Part shown: positions 1 through 6,847 of the stretch, in pieces
Layout: every line of letters starts with the position of its first letter
Numbering within the stretch: position 1 is the stretch's first letter
From: Bacteroidales bacterium UBA1179
GTDB lineage: Bacteria; Bacteroidota; Bacteroidia; Bacteroidales; Bacteroidaceae
Length of the DNA: 10,022 nt
Assembly: GCA_002309915.1 (NCBI GenBank)
Contig: DBYT01000073.1
Span: forward strand, 18,190-28,211
Direction: 5' to 3'
Notes under the pieces: model-generated
Databases searched by the model: none
Told to the model about the DNA's origin: nothing
What the model saw: the letters and a program-made list of their open reading frames with translations, nothing else
Program-made: the position numbers and the translations under genes

Positions 1-119
1 CGCTCGTATGCGGGAATCCTGTTAAGGATATACTCCATATCTACCAATGCAAACTTCTGTGCACCTGCACTGATGCAAACAAACAGCAACATTGCTGCGA
101 TTGAAAATGTCTTCTTCAT
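1..119 (-). CDS. OmpH/Skp family periplasmic chaperone, N-terminal fragment
   Basis: The gene runs off the left edge, so only the first 39 codons are visible. They start at the ATG at 119-117 and encode a typical Sec signal peptide: Lys-Lys at positions 2-3, a hydrophobic stretch to about residue 18, and a likely signal peptidase I site after Gly-Ala before Gln21. The mature protein starts QKFALVDMEYILNRIPAYE, the hallmark opening of Bacteroidetes OmpH (Skp) proteins. Skp-family proteins are periplasmic chaperones that hold unfolded outer-membrane proteins before BamA inserts them; this role comes from the family, not from the fragment. The gene lies 57 bases downstream of bamA on the same strand, matching the usual bamA-ompH order in this phylum, and is probably cotranscribed. 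The assignment rests on a short stretch, but signal, motif and context agree. Confidence 0.85.
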   Translation of the reverse strand, partial: MKKTFSIAAMLLFVCISAGAQKFALVDMEYILNRIPAYE

Positions 120-176
120 AAGCCTTATATTTTTCAATGTTGTTCTACCTATATTATACCGGTTTGCCCTGACAGG

Positions 177-2828
177 TTAAAATTCCTGACCCAGGACGAA
201 GTGAACCTGACTGCCTCCGTACTGCTTTGAACCGTTGATGGGATCGAAACCGTAAGCCCAGTCAATACCCATCATACCGACCATGGGAAGGAATATACGC
301 ACGCCTGCTCCGGCTGAACGTTTCAGGTCAAACGGATTGAACTTGCTTATCTTGTTCCATGCATTACCGCCCTCGACGAATCCCAGGGCGTAGATGATGG
401 TTGAGTTCTCTATGAGCAGCGGATAACGGAGCTCGGCTGCCATACGTGTATATGCGTAACCGTCAGAGTAAGGAGTAAGAGATCCGTTGTCATAACCGCG
501 CAGACCGATAATATCAGTTGCGTAGGTGTATGATCCGCTCATACCGTCACCACCAACCAGGAAGGTCTCGAACGGAGACTTCTTATACTGGTTGTAATGA
601 CCCAGCAGACCCAGGTCGAAACGGGTCATAAGCACAAGTCTTCTCTTCATGCCCTGGGTGAGTGCGGTATAGGTACGGCTGCGGAATTTCCACTTGTTGT
701 ACTCAATCCACTTATGTTTCTGGCGCAGTTCATCCTGATATGTGGCCGATGTCCTGTCGGCTGCCAGATGCTCGTAGTCAACTCCGTCCCACAGTGAATA
801 CGGGGGAGTGAAGTAGGCCGAGAAGGAGAACTCCGAACCGGAACTCGGGAAGTACGGATGGTTGATGGTACTGCGCCCGAACGTGAAGCCCAGGTTGATA
901 TTGTTACATGTTCCGTTGTTGATCAGGAAGTAATCCCACTGTTTCAACTTATAACGGGTGTATGAGAGTTCAGTAAAGAACGTGAAGTTGTAATCCGGCC
1001 AGTTGAGACGTTTACCCCAACCCACGCTTGCTCCGAACATGGTTATATACTTGTCAGGGTCATAATATGACTCGTAGTTGTTATAGTAACCGTAATTGCC
1101 GTAGTTACCGTAGTAGTTGCCGTAGCCGTACATGTAGTTGTACATGTTCTGGTAGTAGGCCGAATTGTAGTAGTTGCTGCTTATATCGGTCTGCTTTGAG
1201 TAGAACAGGCTTACGGAGAGTGAGTTGGGTCGTTTTCCGCCGAGCCAGGGCTCAAGGAACGATATACTGTATGAGTGATAGAACTTACCGTTGGTCTGAC
1301 CGCTTATGGAGAGAGTCTGTCCGTCACCCTGCGGCAGGAACAGACGGTAGTTGTCACTCTTGTGGAACAGGTTGTACATGGAGAAGTTGGTGAACTTGAG
1401 TGCCACTCTTCCTATCAGTCCGGTCTGACCCCAACCCATGGAGAGCTCAACCTGGTCATTTCCCTTACTCTCAAGCTGCCAGTCAATATCAACCGTTCCG
1501 TTTGAGGGATCGGGCTGTATGTCAGGATTGATGGCAGTCTGTTCAAAGTGTCCCATATTGGCAATGGAACGGTATGAATTCTCCAATGCCTCATATGAGA
1601 ATATGTCACCCGGACGTGTGTAGAGTTCCCTGCGGACCACATTCTCATAAACACGGTCGTTTCCGTGAATGAGCACACGGTTGATTGATGCCTGCGGACC
1701 CTCGGCCAGACGTATCTCAAGGTCTATAGAGTCTCCTATGATGTAGGCTTCCACAACATCAAGCTGCAGCATAACATAACCATTGTTATAGTACATCTTG
1801 CCTATGGCGTCCTCATCCTGACGTGTACGGTCTTCAATTTTCTTCTGGTTGTAGATATCACCTCTCTTCATGCCGAGCATGGCCGACAGCTGTTCGCTGT
1901 TGTATACCGTATTGCCCACCCAGCTGATGTTACGTATGAAGTACTGTCCGCCCTCTTCAATCCTGAGATATACGTCAACGGTGTTATCGTCACGGTTTGA
2001 AACTATACTGTCGGATAATATGACTGCGTCACGATAACCCATTTCACCGTATTTCTCAAGAAGTTTGTCCTTATCGCCCTCATACTCCTCATTCACGAAC
2101 TTCTTGGTACGGAAGAACTCACTGAGCTTGCCCTTCTCATTGGTTTTCTTAAGGATTCTCTTGATCTTCTTGTCGGTAAGAGCCTCATTTCCCTCAAGGT
2201 GTATGGTGCGGACCTTGATCTTGTCCTTCTTGTCCACATAGACATCCACGTATGCAAGACCGTCCTCATCGGGTTCCGAACGCTGCTGGACGCGGACATC
2301 GGCATCCTTGAATCCCTTCTCGTCAAAATATTTGCGTATAAGTTTTTCGGAGCGGTTCAGTCCGTTCTGGGTTATCTGACTGCCGGGGAACATTCCTATC
2401 TTGTCCTCCAGTTCCGATGCCTCTCCCTTGCGGACGCCATGGAACACAACCTCCTTTATCTTGGGGTTCTGCTCAATGAACATCTCAAGCCAGATCCTGT
2501 CACCTGCTATCTTGAGAGCCTTGATCCGGACATTGGCAAACAGACCGGTAGCCCAAAGACGTTTCATAGCCTGGGTTATGTCCTGACCGGGAACAAAGAT
2601 ACGCTGACCTACAGCCAGACCTGACAGTCTGAGCAGTGTCTTATGGTTGTTCTCCGGAATACCGGTTATGGTGATATCGGCTATCTCATACCTTTTGGCG
2701 GTACCGGAATAGAGAATTACAGGATTGTCCTGTCCTTCTGCCTGATCGGTCTGGGCCGAGACGGGAAGTCCGGCCAGCATGAGCAGCGACAGCGCAATTA
2801 TGTGTTTCAATCTAAACTTCATCATCAT
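177..2828 (-). CDS. bamA: outer membrane protein assembly factor BamA
   Basis: BamA is the essential outer-membrane insertase that folds beta-barrel proteins. The protein has 883 residues, somewhat longer than the E. coli protein. A signal peptide covers residues 1-25, with a likely cut after Val-Ser-Ala before Gln26. Five POTRA domains can be traced by their repeated pattern at about 47-120, 121-203, 204-295, 296-379 and 380-457. A 16-strand barrel should fill 458-883. The conserved loop-6 motif appears as LRGY at 776-779, with Arg777 in the VRGF arginine position. The chain ends in Phe, as expected of a Bam substrate. An unusual Tyr/Asn/Gly-rich segment lies at 553-589. Three ATGs in a row (2828-2820) make the exact start uncertain by two codons; no clear ribosome binding site decides. 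The gene begins 6 bases after the uppS stop and is followed by ompH, so it is part of an envelope operon. Confidence 0.96.
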   Translation of the reverse strand: MMMKFRLKHIIALSLLMLAGLPVSAQTDQAEGQDNPVILYSGTAKRYEIADITITGIPENNHKTLLRLSGLAVGQRIFVPGQDITQAMKRLWATGLFANVRIKALKIAGDRIWLEMFIEQNPKIKEVVFHGVRKGEASELEDKIGMFPGSQITQNGLNRSEKLIRKYFDEKGFKDADVRVQQRSEPDEDGLAYVDVYVDKKDKIKVRTIHLEGNEALTDKKIKRILKKTNEKGKLSEFFRTKKFVNEEYEGDKDKLLEKYGEMGYRDAVILSDSIVSNRDDNTVDVYLRIEEGGQYFIRNISWVGNTVYNSEQLSAMLGMKRGDIYNQKKIEDRTRQDEDAIGKMYYNNGYVMLQLDVVEAYIIGDSIDLEIRLAEGPQASINRVLIHGNDRVYENVVRRELYTRPGDIFSYEALENSYRSIANMGHFEQTAINPDIQPDPSNGTVDIDWQLESKGNDQVELSMGWGQTGLIGRVALKFTNFSMYNLFHKSDNYRLFLPQGDGQTLSISGQTNGKFYHSYSISFLEPWLGGKRPNSLSVSLFYSKQTDISSNYYNSAYYQNMYNYMYGYGNYYGNYGNYGYYNNYESYYDPDKYITMFGASVGWGKRLNWPDYNFTFFTELSYTRYKLKQWDYFLINNGTCNNINLGFTFGRSTINHPYFPSSGSEFSFSAYFTPPYSLWDGVDYEHLAADRTSATYQDELRQKHKWIEYNKWKFRSRTYTALTQGMKRRLVLMTRFDLGLLGHYNQYKKSPFETFLVGGDGMSGSYTYATDIIGLRGYDNGSLTPYSDGYAYTRMAAELRYPLLIENSTIIYALGFVEGGNAWNKISKFNPFDLKRSAGAGVRIFLPMVGMMGIDWAYGFDPINGSKQYGGSQVHFVLGQEF
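1050..1172 (-). repeat. Tyr/Asn/Gly-rich low-complexity segment inside bamA
   Basis: This stretch encodes BamA residues 553-593. From 553 to 589 it contains 17 Tyr, 8 Asn and 5 Gly, mostly as short units such as NYYG, NYG and YGYG. At the DNA level it is built from imperfect repeats on the plus strand such as GTAATTGCC (1092-1100) and GTAGTTACC (1101-1109), followed by two direct copies of GTACATGT (1128-1135 and 1140-1147). It sits in the first third of the barrel, between segments that look like transmembrane strands, so I infer an extended loop, probably extracellular. The reading frame stays open throughout. Confidence 0.8.
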
Positions 2829-2834
2829 TAAGGC

Positions 2835-3584
2835 TTATTTCAGTTTCTGCTCTGCCACCTGCGCACCGGTCTTGCCGAAACGGCGTTCACGCTGCTGATA
2901 TACATAGATGGCCTTGCAAAGCTCCTCCATATTGAAATCGGGCCAGAAAGTATCACAGAAATAGAGTTCCGTGTATGCTGACTGCCACAACAGGTAATTA
3001 CTCAATCTTATCTCCCCGCCGGTACGTATGAGCAGGTCCGGATCTGGCATGAAACTGGTTGTCATGCTGGCCGATACCATGTTCTCATCAATATCCGAAG
3101 GATTCAACTCTCCTTTTGAGGCTCTCTCGGCCAGCATCCTGGCTGCGCGGGTAATCTCCCAGCGTGAAGAGTAGCTCAGAGCCAATACCATGCAGGAACG
3201 GTCAAAATCCTTAGTGTGCTCCATGCACTCGTTTAGCTTGACCTGTATCGGTTCGGGAAGTCTCTCAATGTCACCGATCACGCGGAAACGGACCTGGTTT
3301 TTGATGAATACATCCTCCTCGATGTTTTTGAACAGAAGCCCCATGAGAGCGGTCACCTCCTGTTCGGGACGGTTCCAGTTCTCGGTGGAGAAAGTGTAGA
3401 GAGTCAGATATTTTATTCCCAACTCAACGGCATTCTCCATTATCTTACGGACCACCTCGACACCACGGATATGACCCTCGGTACGCTGTTTGCCGCGCTG
3501 CTCGGCCCAACGGCCGTTGCCGTCCATGATGATGGCCACATGCTGCGGTATCCGGCTTTTGTCCAATTGCTCCTGATATGTCAT
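2835..3584 (-). CDS. uppS: isoprenyl transferase (undecaprenyl diphosphate synthase)
   Basis: This is a cis-prenyltransferase that condenses isopentenyl diphosphate onto farnesyl diphosphate to make the C55 carrier used for peptidoglycan and surface glycans; it acts at the cytoplasmic face of the inner membrane. The 249 residues match the usual family length. Diagnostic motifs are all present: MDGNGRWA at 20-27 with catalytic Asp21, His38 after it, YTFSTENWNRP at 63-73, and the C-terminal signature DPDLLIRTGGEIRLSNYLLW beginning at 181, followed by the conserved Glu206 in TELYF. The start at 3584 leaves 6 bases after the upstream stop, with AAAGAGAC just before the ATG as a weak ribosome site. 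It lies in the same operon as bamA. The C55 chain length is inferred from the family and cannot be read directly from the sequence. Confidence 0.96.
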   Translation of the reverse strand: MTYQEQLDKSRIPQHVAIIMDGNGRWAEQRGKQRTEGHIRGVEVVRKIMENAVELGIKYLTLYTFSTENWNRPEQEVTALMGLLFKNIEEDVFIKNQVRFRVIGDIERLPEPIQVKLNECMEHTKDFDRSCMVLALSYSSRWEITRAARMLAERASKGELNPSDIDENMVSASMTTSFMPDPDLLIRTGGEIRLSNYLLWQSAYTELYFCDTFWPDFNMEELCKAIYVYQQRERRFGKTGAQVAEQKLK

Positions 3585-3590
3585 GTCTCT

Positions 3591-4280
3591 TTATTCTTCG
3601 TCGTTACAGTGACAAGGACGTTTGAAAACATCAAATGTAACGTACAGCATGGTGAAACTGTAACTGTCCTTGTTCTTTATACCTTTTCCCTTAACCATGA
3701 AAGGATCCTTAAGTGACGTTCCGCCTGTCCGCGTTACGTCAAGACGGTCAGAAGTGGAGAATCTCATGGACCACTCTAAACAAATGTTGACCCTTTCAGA
3801 TACTTTGTATCTCAATCCCAGTCCTACCGGGAAGTTGGCTGCAAAATCGTTCTGTGCCGGTTTAGGAGCAAATGTCGTTCCTATTCCGAACAGACCGTAC
3901 GGTGCCAGACGGTGGTTTCCGCCCCAGCCTTCCATTCCATAACCGCAGAATCCCCATTCCACCTGTACTCCCAGGTCGTAAAGGGTGCGGCTGAACTTGA
4001 GTTCATCGCCGGGAAGGACACCGTATGAATTCTCTGTGCTTCCGGATATTCCGGCTGTAGCCAGATTAGCCTTCAGTGAGAATCTGGGATTGACGTTATA
4101 CCTTGCAACCACTGAAAAAACACCGTTGGTGTTGTTGTACAGCCTACTGTTGGCGTCTCCCATATAGAAACTGCCTCCTCCGCCCAGGCCCATCTCCATC
4201 AGATAGCCATCCTCCTGTGCAGCGGCAAGCACGCAGGACATGAGGATTACCAGGGAAAGAAGCGTCAGTCTCTTTTTCAT
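3591..4280 (-). CDS. DUF6089-like small outer-membrane beta-barrel protein
   Basis: The ATG at 4280 gives a 229-residue protein with a standard Sec signal peptide: KKR at 2-4, hydrophobic to about 19, and a likely cut after Ala-Ala-Ala before Gln22. The frame stays open upstream to 4331, but that longer start would overlap the preceding gene and bury the signal, so I prefer 4280, 4 bases after the previous stop. The mature part is Gly- and aromatic-rich with alternating polar and hydrophobic residues (for example GLGGGGSFYMGD, YGLFGIGTTF, VGLGLRYKV), typical of an 8-stranded-type porin or OmpA-like barrel. The C-terminus is a short Cys-rich tail, RPCHCNDEE. It resembles the DUF6089 family, which by my recollection includes the type IX secretion protein PorG; a secretion role here is only a possibility. 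Its place ahead of uppS and bamA suggests an envelope function. Confidence 0.75.
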   Translation of the reverse strand: MKKRLTLLSLVILMSCVLAAAQEDGYLMEMGLGGGGSFYMGDANSRLYNNTNGVFSVVARYNVNPRFSLKANLATAGISGSTENSYGVLPGDELKFSRTLYDLGVQVEWGFCGYGMEGWGGNHRLAPYGLFGIGTTFAPKPAQNDFAANFPVGLGLRYKVSERVNICLEWSMRFSTSDRLDVTRTGGTSLKDPFMVKGKGIKNKDSYSFTMLYVTFDVFKRPCHCNDEE

Positions 4281-4284
4281 ATCA

Positions 4285-5625
4285 TTACTTCTTGAGACGG
4301 GTGATGGCTCCGCGCCATACATGTCCGTCATCAGTCATTATCCAGATATAACCGTTAACATCTGCTACTGCAGTGAATCCTGAGGCATAACCCTTCAGGG
4401 CTGCCGGAAGCTGCATGTACCTGTTCCATGACGAGTAATCCTCAACATAAGAATTGCACATGTACCAGGTGATACCGTTGTCATTCGACTGTCTGAAACC
4501 GTCAAGACCCTGGCCAAGGCTGAACAGCGCTCCGTCATATCTGAAAACTGTCAGGAAGGGTGCTGCCGGCAGACGCAGTGCCGTCTTGGCGGGCAGATCA
4601 ACCGGAGACCATACAGTATCGGAAGAGAGTATGGTCCAAACCGAAGCGTTCACGGTATCCTGTCCCAGACCTGCAAGAACGGTTCTAGTCAAAGAGGGAT
4701 TGGTTGCGAGCGGGTAACTGAAATATACAGCTGCGGAATCAGGGAAACCCTCAGGTATGCTCTGAACTGCGGTCCACTCCGTCATATCAGTTGACTTGAG
4801 CAGGTTGCCGTCCTGACTGACAGCCCACACCGTACCGTTATCCTCACCTGAAACTACCAGACTCTTTATTCCTGTCTTTACGGAACTCCAGTTAACTGCA
4901 TCCGATGATCCGTAAACCGAACCGCCTGAAACAGTGTAGAACTTTCCGTTGGAGAGCGTTACCCTGTGACTCCATCCGGACGCGTCAATTCCCGTCATGG
5001 CATTGGCGCCGTTCCAGTTTCCGGCCGATATGCTGCGGAAGGATACAGACGGCTTTCCCATGGTATCTGTTCCGAAACAGAACAGAGTGTCATTCCTGAT
5101 TACCGATGTCGGGGCGGACAGGACCGGAAATGCCGTAGTGTCGGGAGCGCTCCAGACCAGAGAGTCGGGAAATACCTTACGGATGTTTATCTGAACATCA
5201 TACACCCTGGAGTAGGAATTGTCAGCAGACTTTACCAGGAACTGGATGCCGCGTGTGAAATCGAGTGAATCTGAAGACCTCCAGAAAATCTCCTCGACAG
5301 GATTATCCAGGTATCTGTATCCGACGGTTCCCGTTCCGTACACAGAGGTTGTCACTTTGGAAAGATCAGAGCCGTATGCCATGGAATCGGCATTGAATAT
5401 GCGGTTGTTGACCTGATCGATTGTCATGGGGTACATGTATCCTGATTCACGCAGATAGACCATGGTATCACGTCCGTGGATGTTCATGTCGTGAAATCTT
5501 ACGTTGTAGTAGCCTATGGTGAATGAGGTTATGGCAGCCTGCGGGGTTTTGTATGTATTGTCATCTTTCAGACAGGAAACACAGGATAACAACGCTGCCA
5601 GCATTAATATGTAACGGCCTCTCAT
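4285..5625 (-). CDS. surface-type lipoprotein with Asp-box (BNR-like) repeats, DUF6242-like
   Basis: The protein has 446 residues from the ATG at 5625; an open frame to 5667 would add 14 residues before the signal and lie over the promoter, so I reject it. The N-terminus is a lipoprotein signal with candidate lipidated cysteines at 15 and 18. Cys18 is followed by LKDD, which resembles the Bacteroidetes surface lipoprotein export signal (Lys followed by acidic residues). Residues about 30-150 look like an Ig-like or other beta domain. From about 155 onward there are repeated propeller-like units with Asp-box patterns: SSDAVNW (240-246), STDMTEW (278-284) and a perfect SNDNGITW (380-387). A C-terminal beta-propeller is likely. 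Function is unknown; Asp boxes occur in sialidases and other propellers and do not show catalysis. It is the first gene of the envelope operon. DUF6242 is assigned from memory of similar Bacteroides proteins. Confidence 0.75.
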   Translation of the reverse strand: MRGRYILMLAALLSCVSCLKDDNTYKTPQAAITSFTIGYYNVRFHDMNIHGRDTMVYLRESGYMYPMTIDQVNNRIFNADSMAYGSDLSKVTTSVYGTGTVGYRYLDNPVEEIFWRSSDSLDFTRGIQFLVKSADNSYSRVYDVQINIRKVFPDSLVWSAPDTTAFPVLSAPTSVIRNDTLFCFGTDTMGKPSVSFRSISAGNWNGANAMTGIDASGWSHRVTLSNGKFYTVSGGSVYGSSDAVNWSSVKTGIKSLVVSGEDNGTVWAVSQDGNLLKSTDMTEWTAVQSIPEGFPDSAAVYFSYPLATNPSLTRTVLAGLGQDTVNASVWTILSSDTVWSPVDLPAKTALRLPAAPFLTVFRYDGALFSLGQGLDGFRQSNDNGITWYMCNSYVEDYSSWNRYMQLPAALKGYASGFTAVADVNGYIWIMTDDGHVWRGAITRLKK

Positions 5626-5652
5626 CGTCTGTCTTAAATAATTTTTACCGCG

Positions 5653-5660
5653 CAAATTTA
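5653..5660 (-). promoter_or_regulatory. Bacteroidetes -7 promoter element for the envelope operon
   Basis: On the minus strand this reads TAAATTTG, a perfect match to the TAnnTTTG element recognised by the Bacteroidetes primary sigma factor. It lies 27 bases upstream of the lipoprotein start at 5625, leaving room for a leader of roughly 20 bases. No convincing TTTG -33 element is seen about 20 bases further upstream. Confidence 0.6.
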
Positions 5661-5710
5661 AGAACAAAATCCGTAGAGGCGTGTGTAATAATGTTGTTTT
5701 ATATTAAAGA

Positions 5711-5742
5711 TTGGGCATATAAGTCATTATTTCGTAACTTCG
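5711..5742 (+). promoter_or_regulatory. pyrE: putative promoter for the pyrE-argH operon
   Basis: TAACTTCG at 5735-5742 matches TAnnTTTG at five of the six fixed positions. TTGG at 5711-5714 could serve as a weak -33 element, with a spacer of 20 bases. The -7 element ends 32 bases before the pyrE ATG. It is read divergently from the envelope-operon promoter, and the two -7 elements are 74 bases apart. I see no attenuator-like hairpin in the short leader. Confidence 0.5.
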
Positions 5743-5774
5743 CGCCTCAGAAAACAGAAAACATTCAGCATAAT

Positions 5775-6407
5775 ATGGACAACATTAAAACTCAGGTAGC
5801 CCGCGAGCTGCTGCGCATTGAGGCCGTCAAGGTTCAGCCGGATGCACCCTTCACTTGGGCATCAGGATGGCATTCACCTTTCTACTGTGACAACAGGAAA
5901 GCTCTTTCTTTCCCCGAAGTAAGAACTCTGGTACGTGACTCTCTCTGCAACGTGATAACCCGCGACTTCCCTGATTTCGACGTTATAGCAGGTGTAGCTA
6001 CAGGCGCTATCGCACAGGGTGCCCTGGTAGCTGACCGTATGGGCAAGCCTTTCGTCTATGTACGTTCGGCACCCAAGGATCACGGACTGGCCAATCTGAT
6101 TGAAGGCTATCTGCAGCCCGGCAGCCGCGTGATGGTGGTGGAAGACCTGGTTTCAACCGGTCTGAGCAGCCTCAAGGCTGTAGACGCCATCCGCAATGCA
6201 GGATGTGAGGTAGTAGGAATGGTTGCATCCTTTACCTACGGATTCCCCGTAGCCGAGGAGGCTTTCCAGAAGGCCGGAGTCAAGCTCTCCACCCTGACAG
6301 ACTACCCCGCAATGCTGGAGACGGCTGTAACATCAGGTTACATCAAGGTAGAGCATTTGCAGACTCTTAACGAATGGCGGCAGAACCCGTCAGAATGGGG
6401 CAAATAA
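5775..6407 (+). CDS. pyrE: orotate phosphoribosyltransferase
   Basis: This cytoplasmic enzyme joins orotate and PRPP to form orotidine 5'-monophosphate, the fifth step of UMP synthesis. The protein has 210 residues, typical for the family. The PRPP-binding signature is VMVVEDLVSTGLSS at 119-132, with the paired acidic residues Glu123-Asp124. The flexible catalytic loop is seen as YVRSAPKDHG (95-104) with Lys101 and His103. GVATGAIAQG at 73-82 and the N-terminal ASGWHSPFYCDNR are also family features. The frame is open upstream to 5523, but that extension would run through the divergent promoter region and into the opposite gene, so ATG 5775 is the start. The next gene begins 4 bases after the stop, so they are cotranscribed. 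Being with argH links two pathways that both draw on carbamoyl phosphate. Confidence 0.97.
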   Translation: MDNIKTQVARELLRIEAVKVQPDAPFTWASGWHSPFYCDNRKALSFPEVRTLVRDSLCNVITRDFPDFDVIAGVATGAIAQGALVADRMGKPFVYVRSAPKDHGLANLIEGYLQPGSRVMVVEDLVSTGLSSLKAVDAIRNAGCEVVGMVASFTYGFPVAEEAFQKAGVKLSTLTDYPAMLETAVTSGYIKVEHLQTLNEWRQNPSEWGK

Positions 6408-6411
6408 GACG

Positions 6412-6837
6412 ATGAAAAGGATAGAAAGCAGCGTAAAGCACATCCCTTATTCCCAGGAACAGGTCTATACCAAAGTATCGGACCTGAGCAATCTGCGCTA
6501 CCTCGTGGACCGCATCCCCGAAGACCAGAGAAAGGGCATCAACCTGGAGAATCTGGAGTGTACGCCCGATAAGGTAAGCACCACCGTTTCACCCATTGGA
6601 ACCGTTGAACTGGCAGTCGTCGCACGTGACCCGTTCAAATGTGTCAAGATGGAGACACTGCGCTCACCCATTGAACTCACATTCTGGATTCAGATCGTAT
6701 CCACCGGAGAATCCAGCTGTAAGATAAAGCTGACAGTCGATGCCGACCTCAACATGTTCATGGCCAAGATGGTAGAGAAACCTCTTACCGAGGCTGTTGA
6801 GAAACTGGCCGATATGCTGTCAATGTTACCGTATTAA
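6412..6837 (+). CDS. SRPBCC (START/polyketide-cyclase-like) family protein
   Basis: This is a small soluble protein of 141 residues with no signal peptide. Its pattern fits the SRPBCC helix-grip fold: a first strand and helix (ESSVKHIPYSQEQVYTKVSDLSNL, 5-28), a run of beta strands at about 50-115 (for example VELAVVARDPFKCVKMETL and SSCKIKLTVDADL), and a long C-terminal helix from about 118 (MAKMVEKPLTEAVEKLADML). Members bind hydrophobic ligands or act as cyclases or lipid carriers, but no ligand or catalytic residues can be read here. It lies 4 bases after pyrE and 10 bases before argH, so it should be cotranscribed with them. I recall this order in other Bacteroidales; a metabolic role beside these enzymes is not established. 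Confidence 0.8.
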   Translation: MKRIESSVKHIPYSQEQVYTKVSDLSNLRYLVDRIPEDQRKGINLENLECTPDKVSTTVSPIGTVELAVVARDPFKCVKMETLRSPIELTFWIQIVSTGESSCKIKLTVDADLNMFMAKMVEKPLTEAVEKLADMLSMLPY

Positions 6838-6847
6838 ACTACCGATT

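Noticed and set aside
153..158. TATAAT on the minus strand between bamA and ompH, resembling a sigma-70 -10 box.
   Set aside because: Bacteroidetes use TAnnTTTG rather than TATAAT, no partner element is seen, and ompH is probably read through from bamA.
1092..1147. Short repeats resembling a CRISPR or intergenic repeat array.
   Set aside because: They lie within the bamA frame, are 8-12 bases long without spacers, and simply encode Tyr/Asn/Gly codons.
2199..2624. A 141-codon plus-strand open frame opposite bamA.
   Set aside because: It is antisense to conserved POTRA domains, and its product shows no recognisable domain or signal.
4281..4331. A longer start for the DUF6089-like gene.
   Set aside because: It would overlap the preceding gene by 47 bases and place 17 unrelated residues before an otherwise perfect signal peptide.
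5523..5774. An 84-residue N-terminal extension of PyrE in the same open frame.
   Set aside because: It covers the divergent promoter region and overlaps the opposite-strand lipoprotein gene; the protein from 5775 already has the normal length and start.
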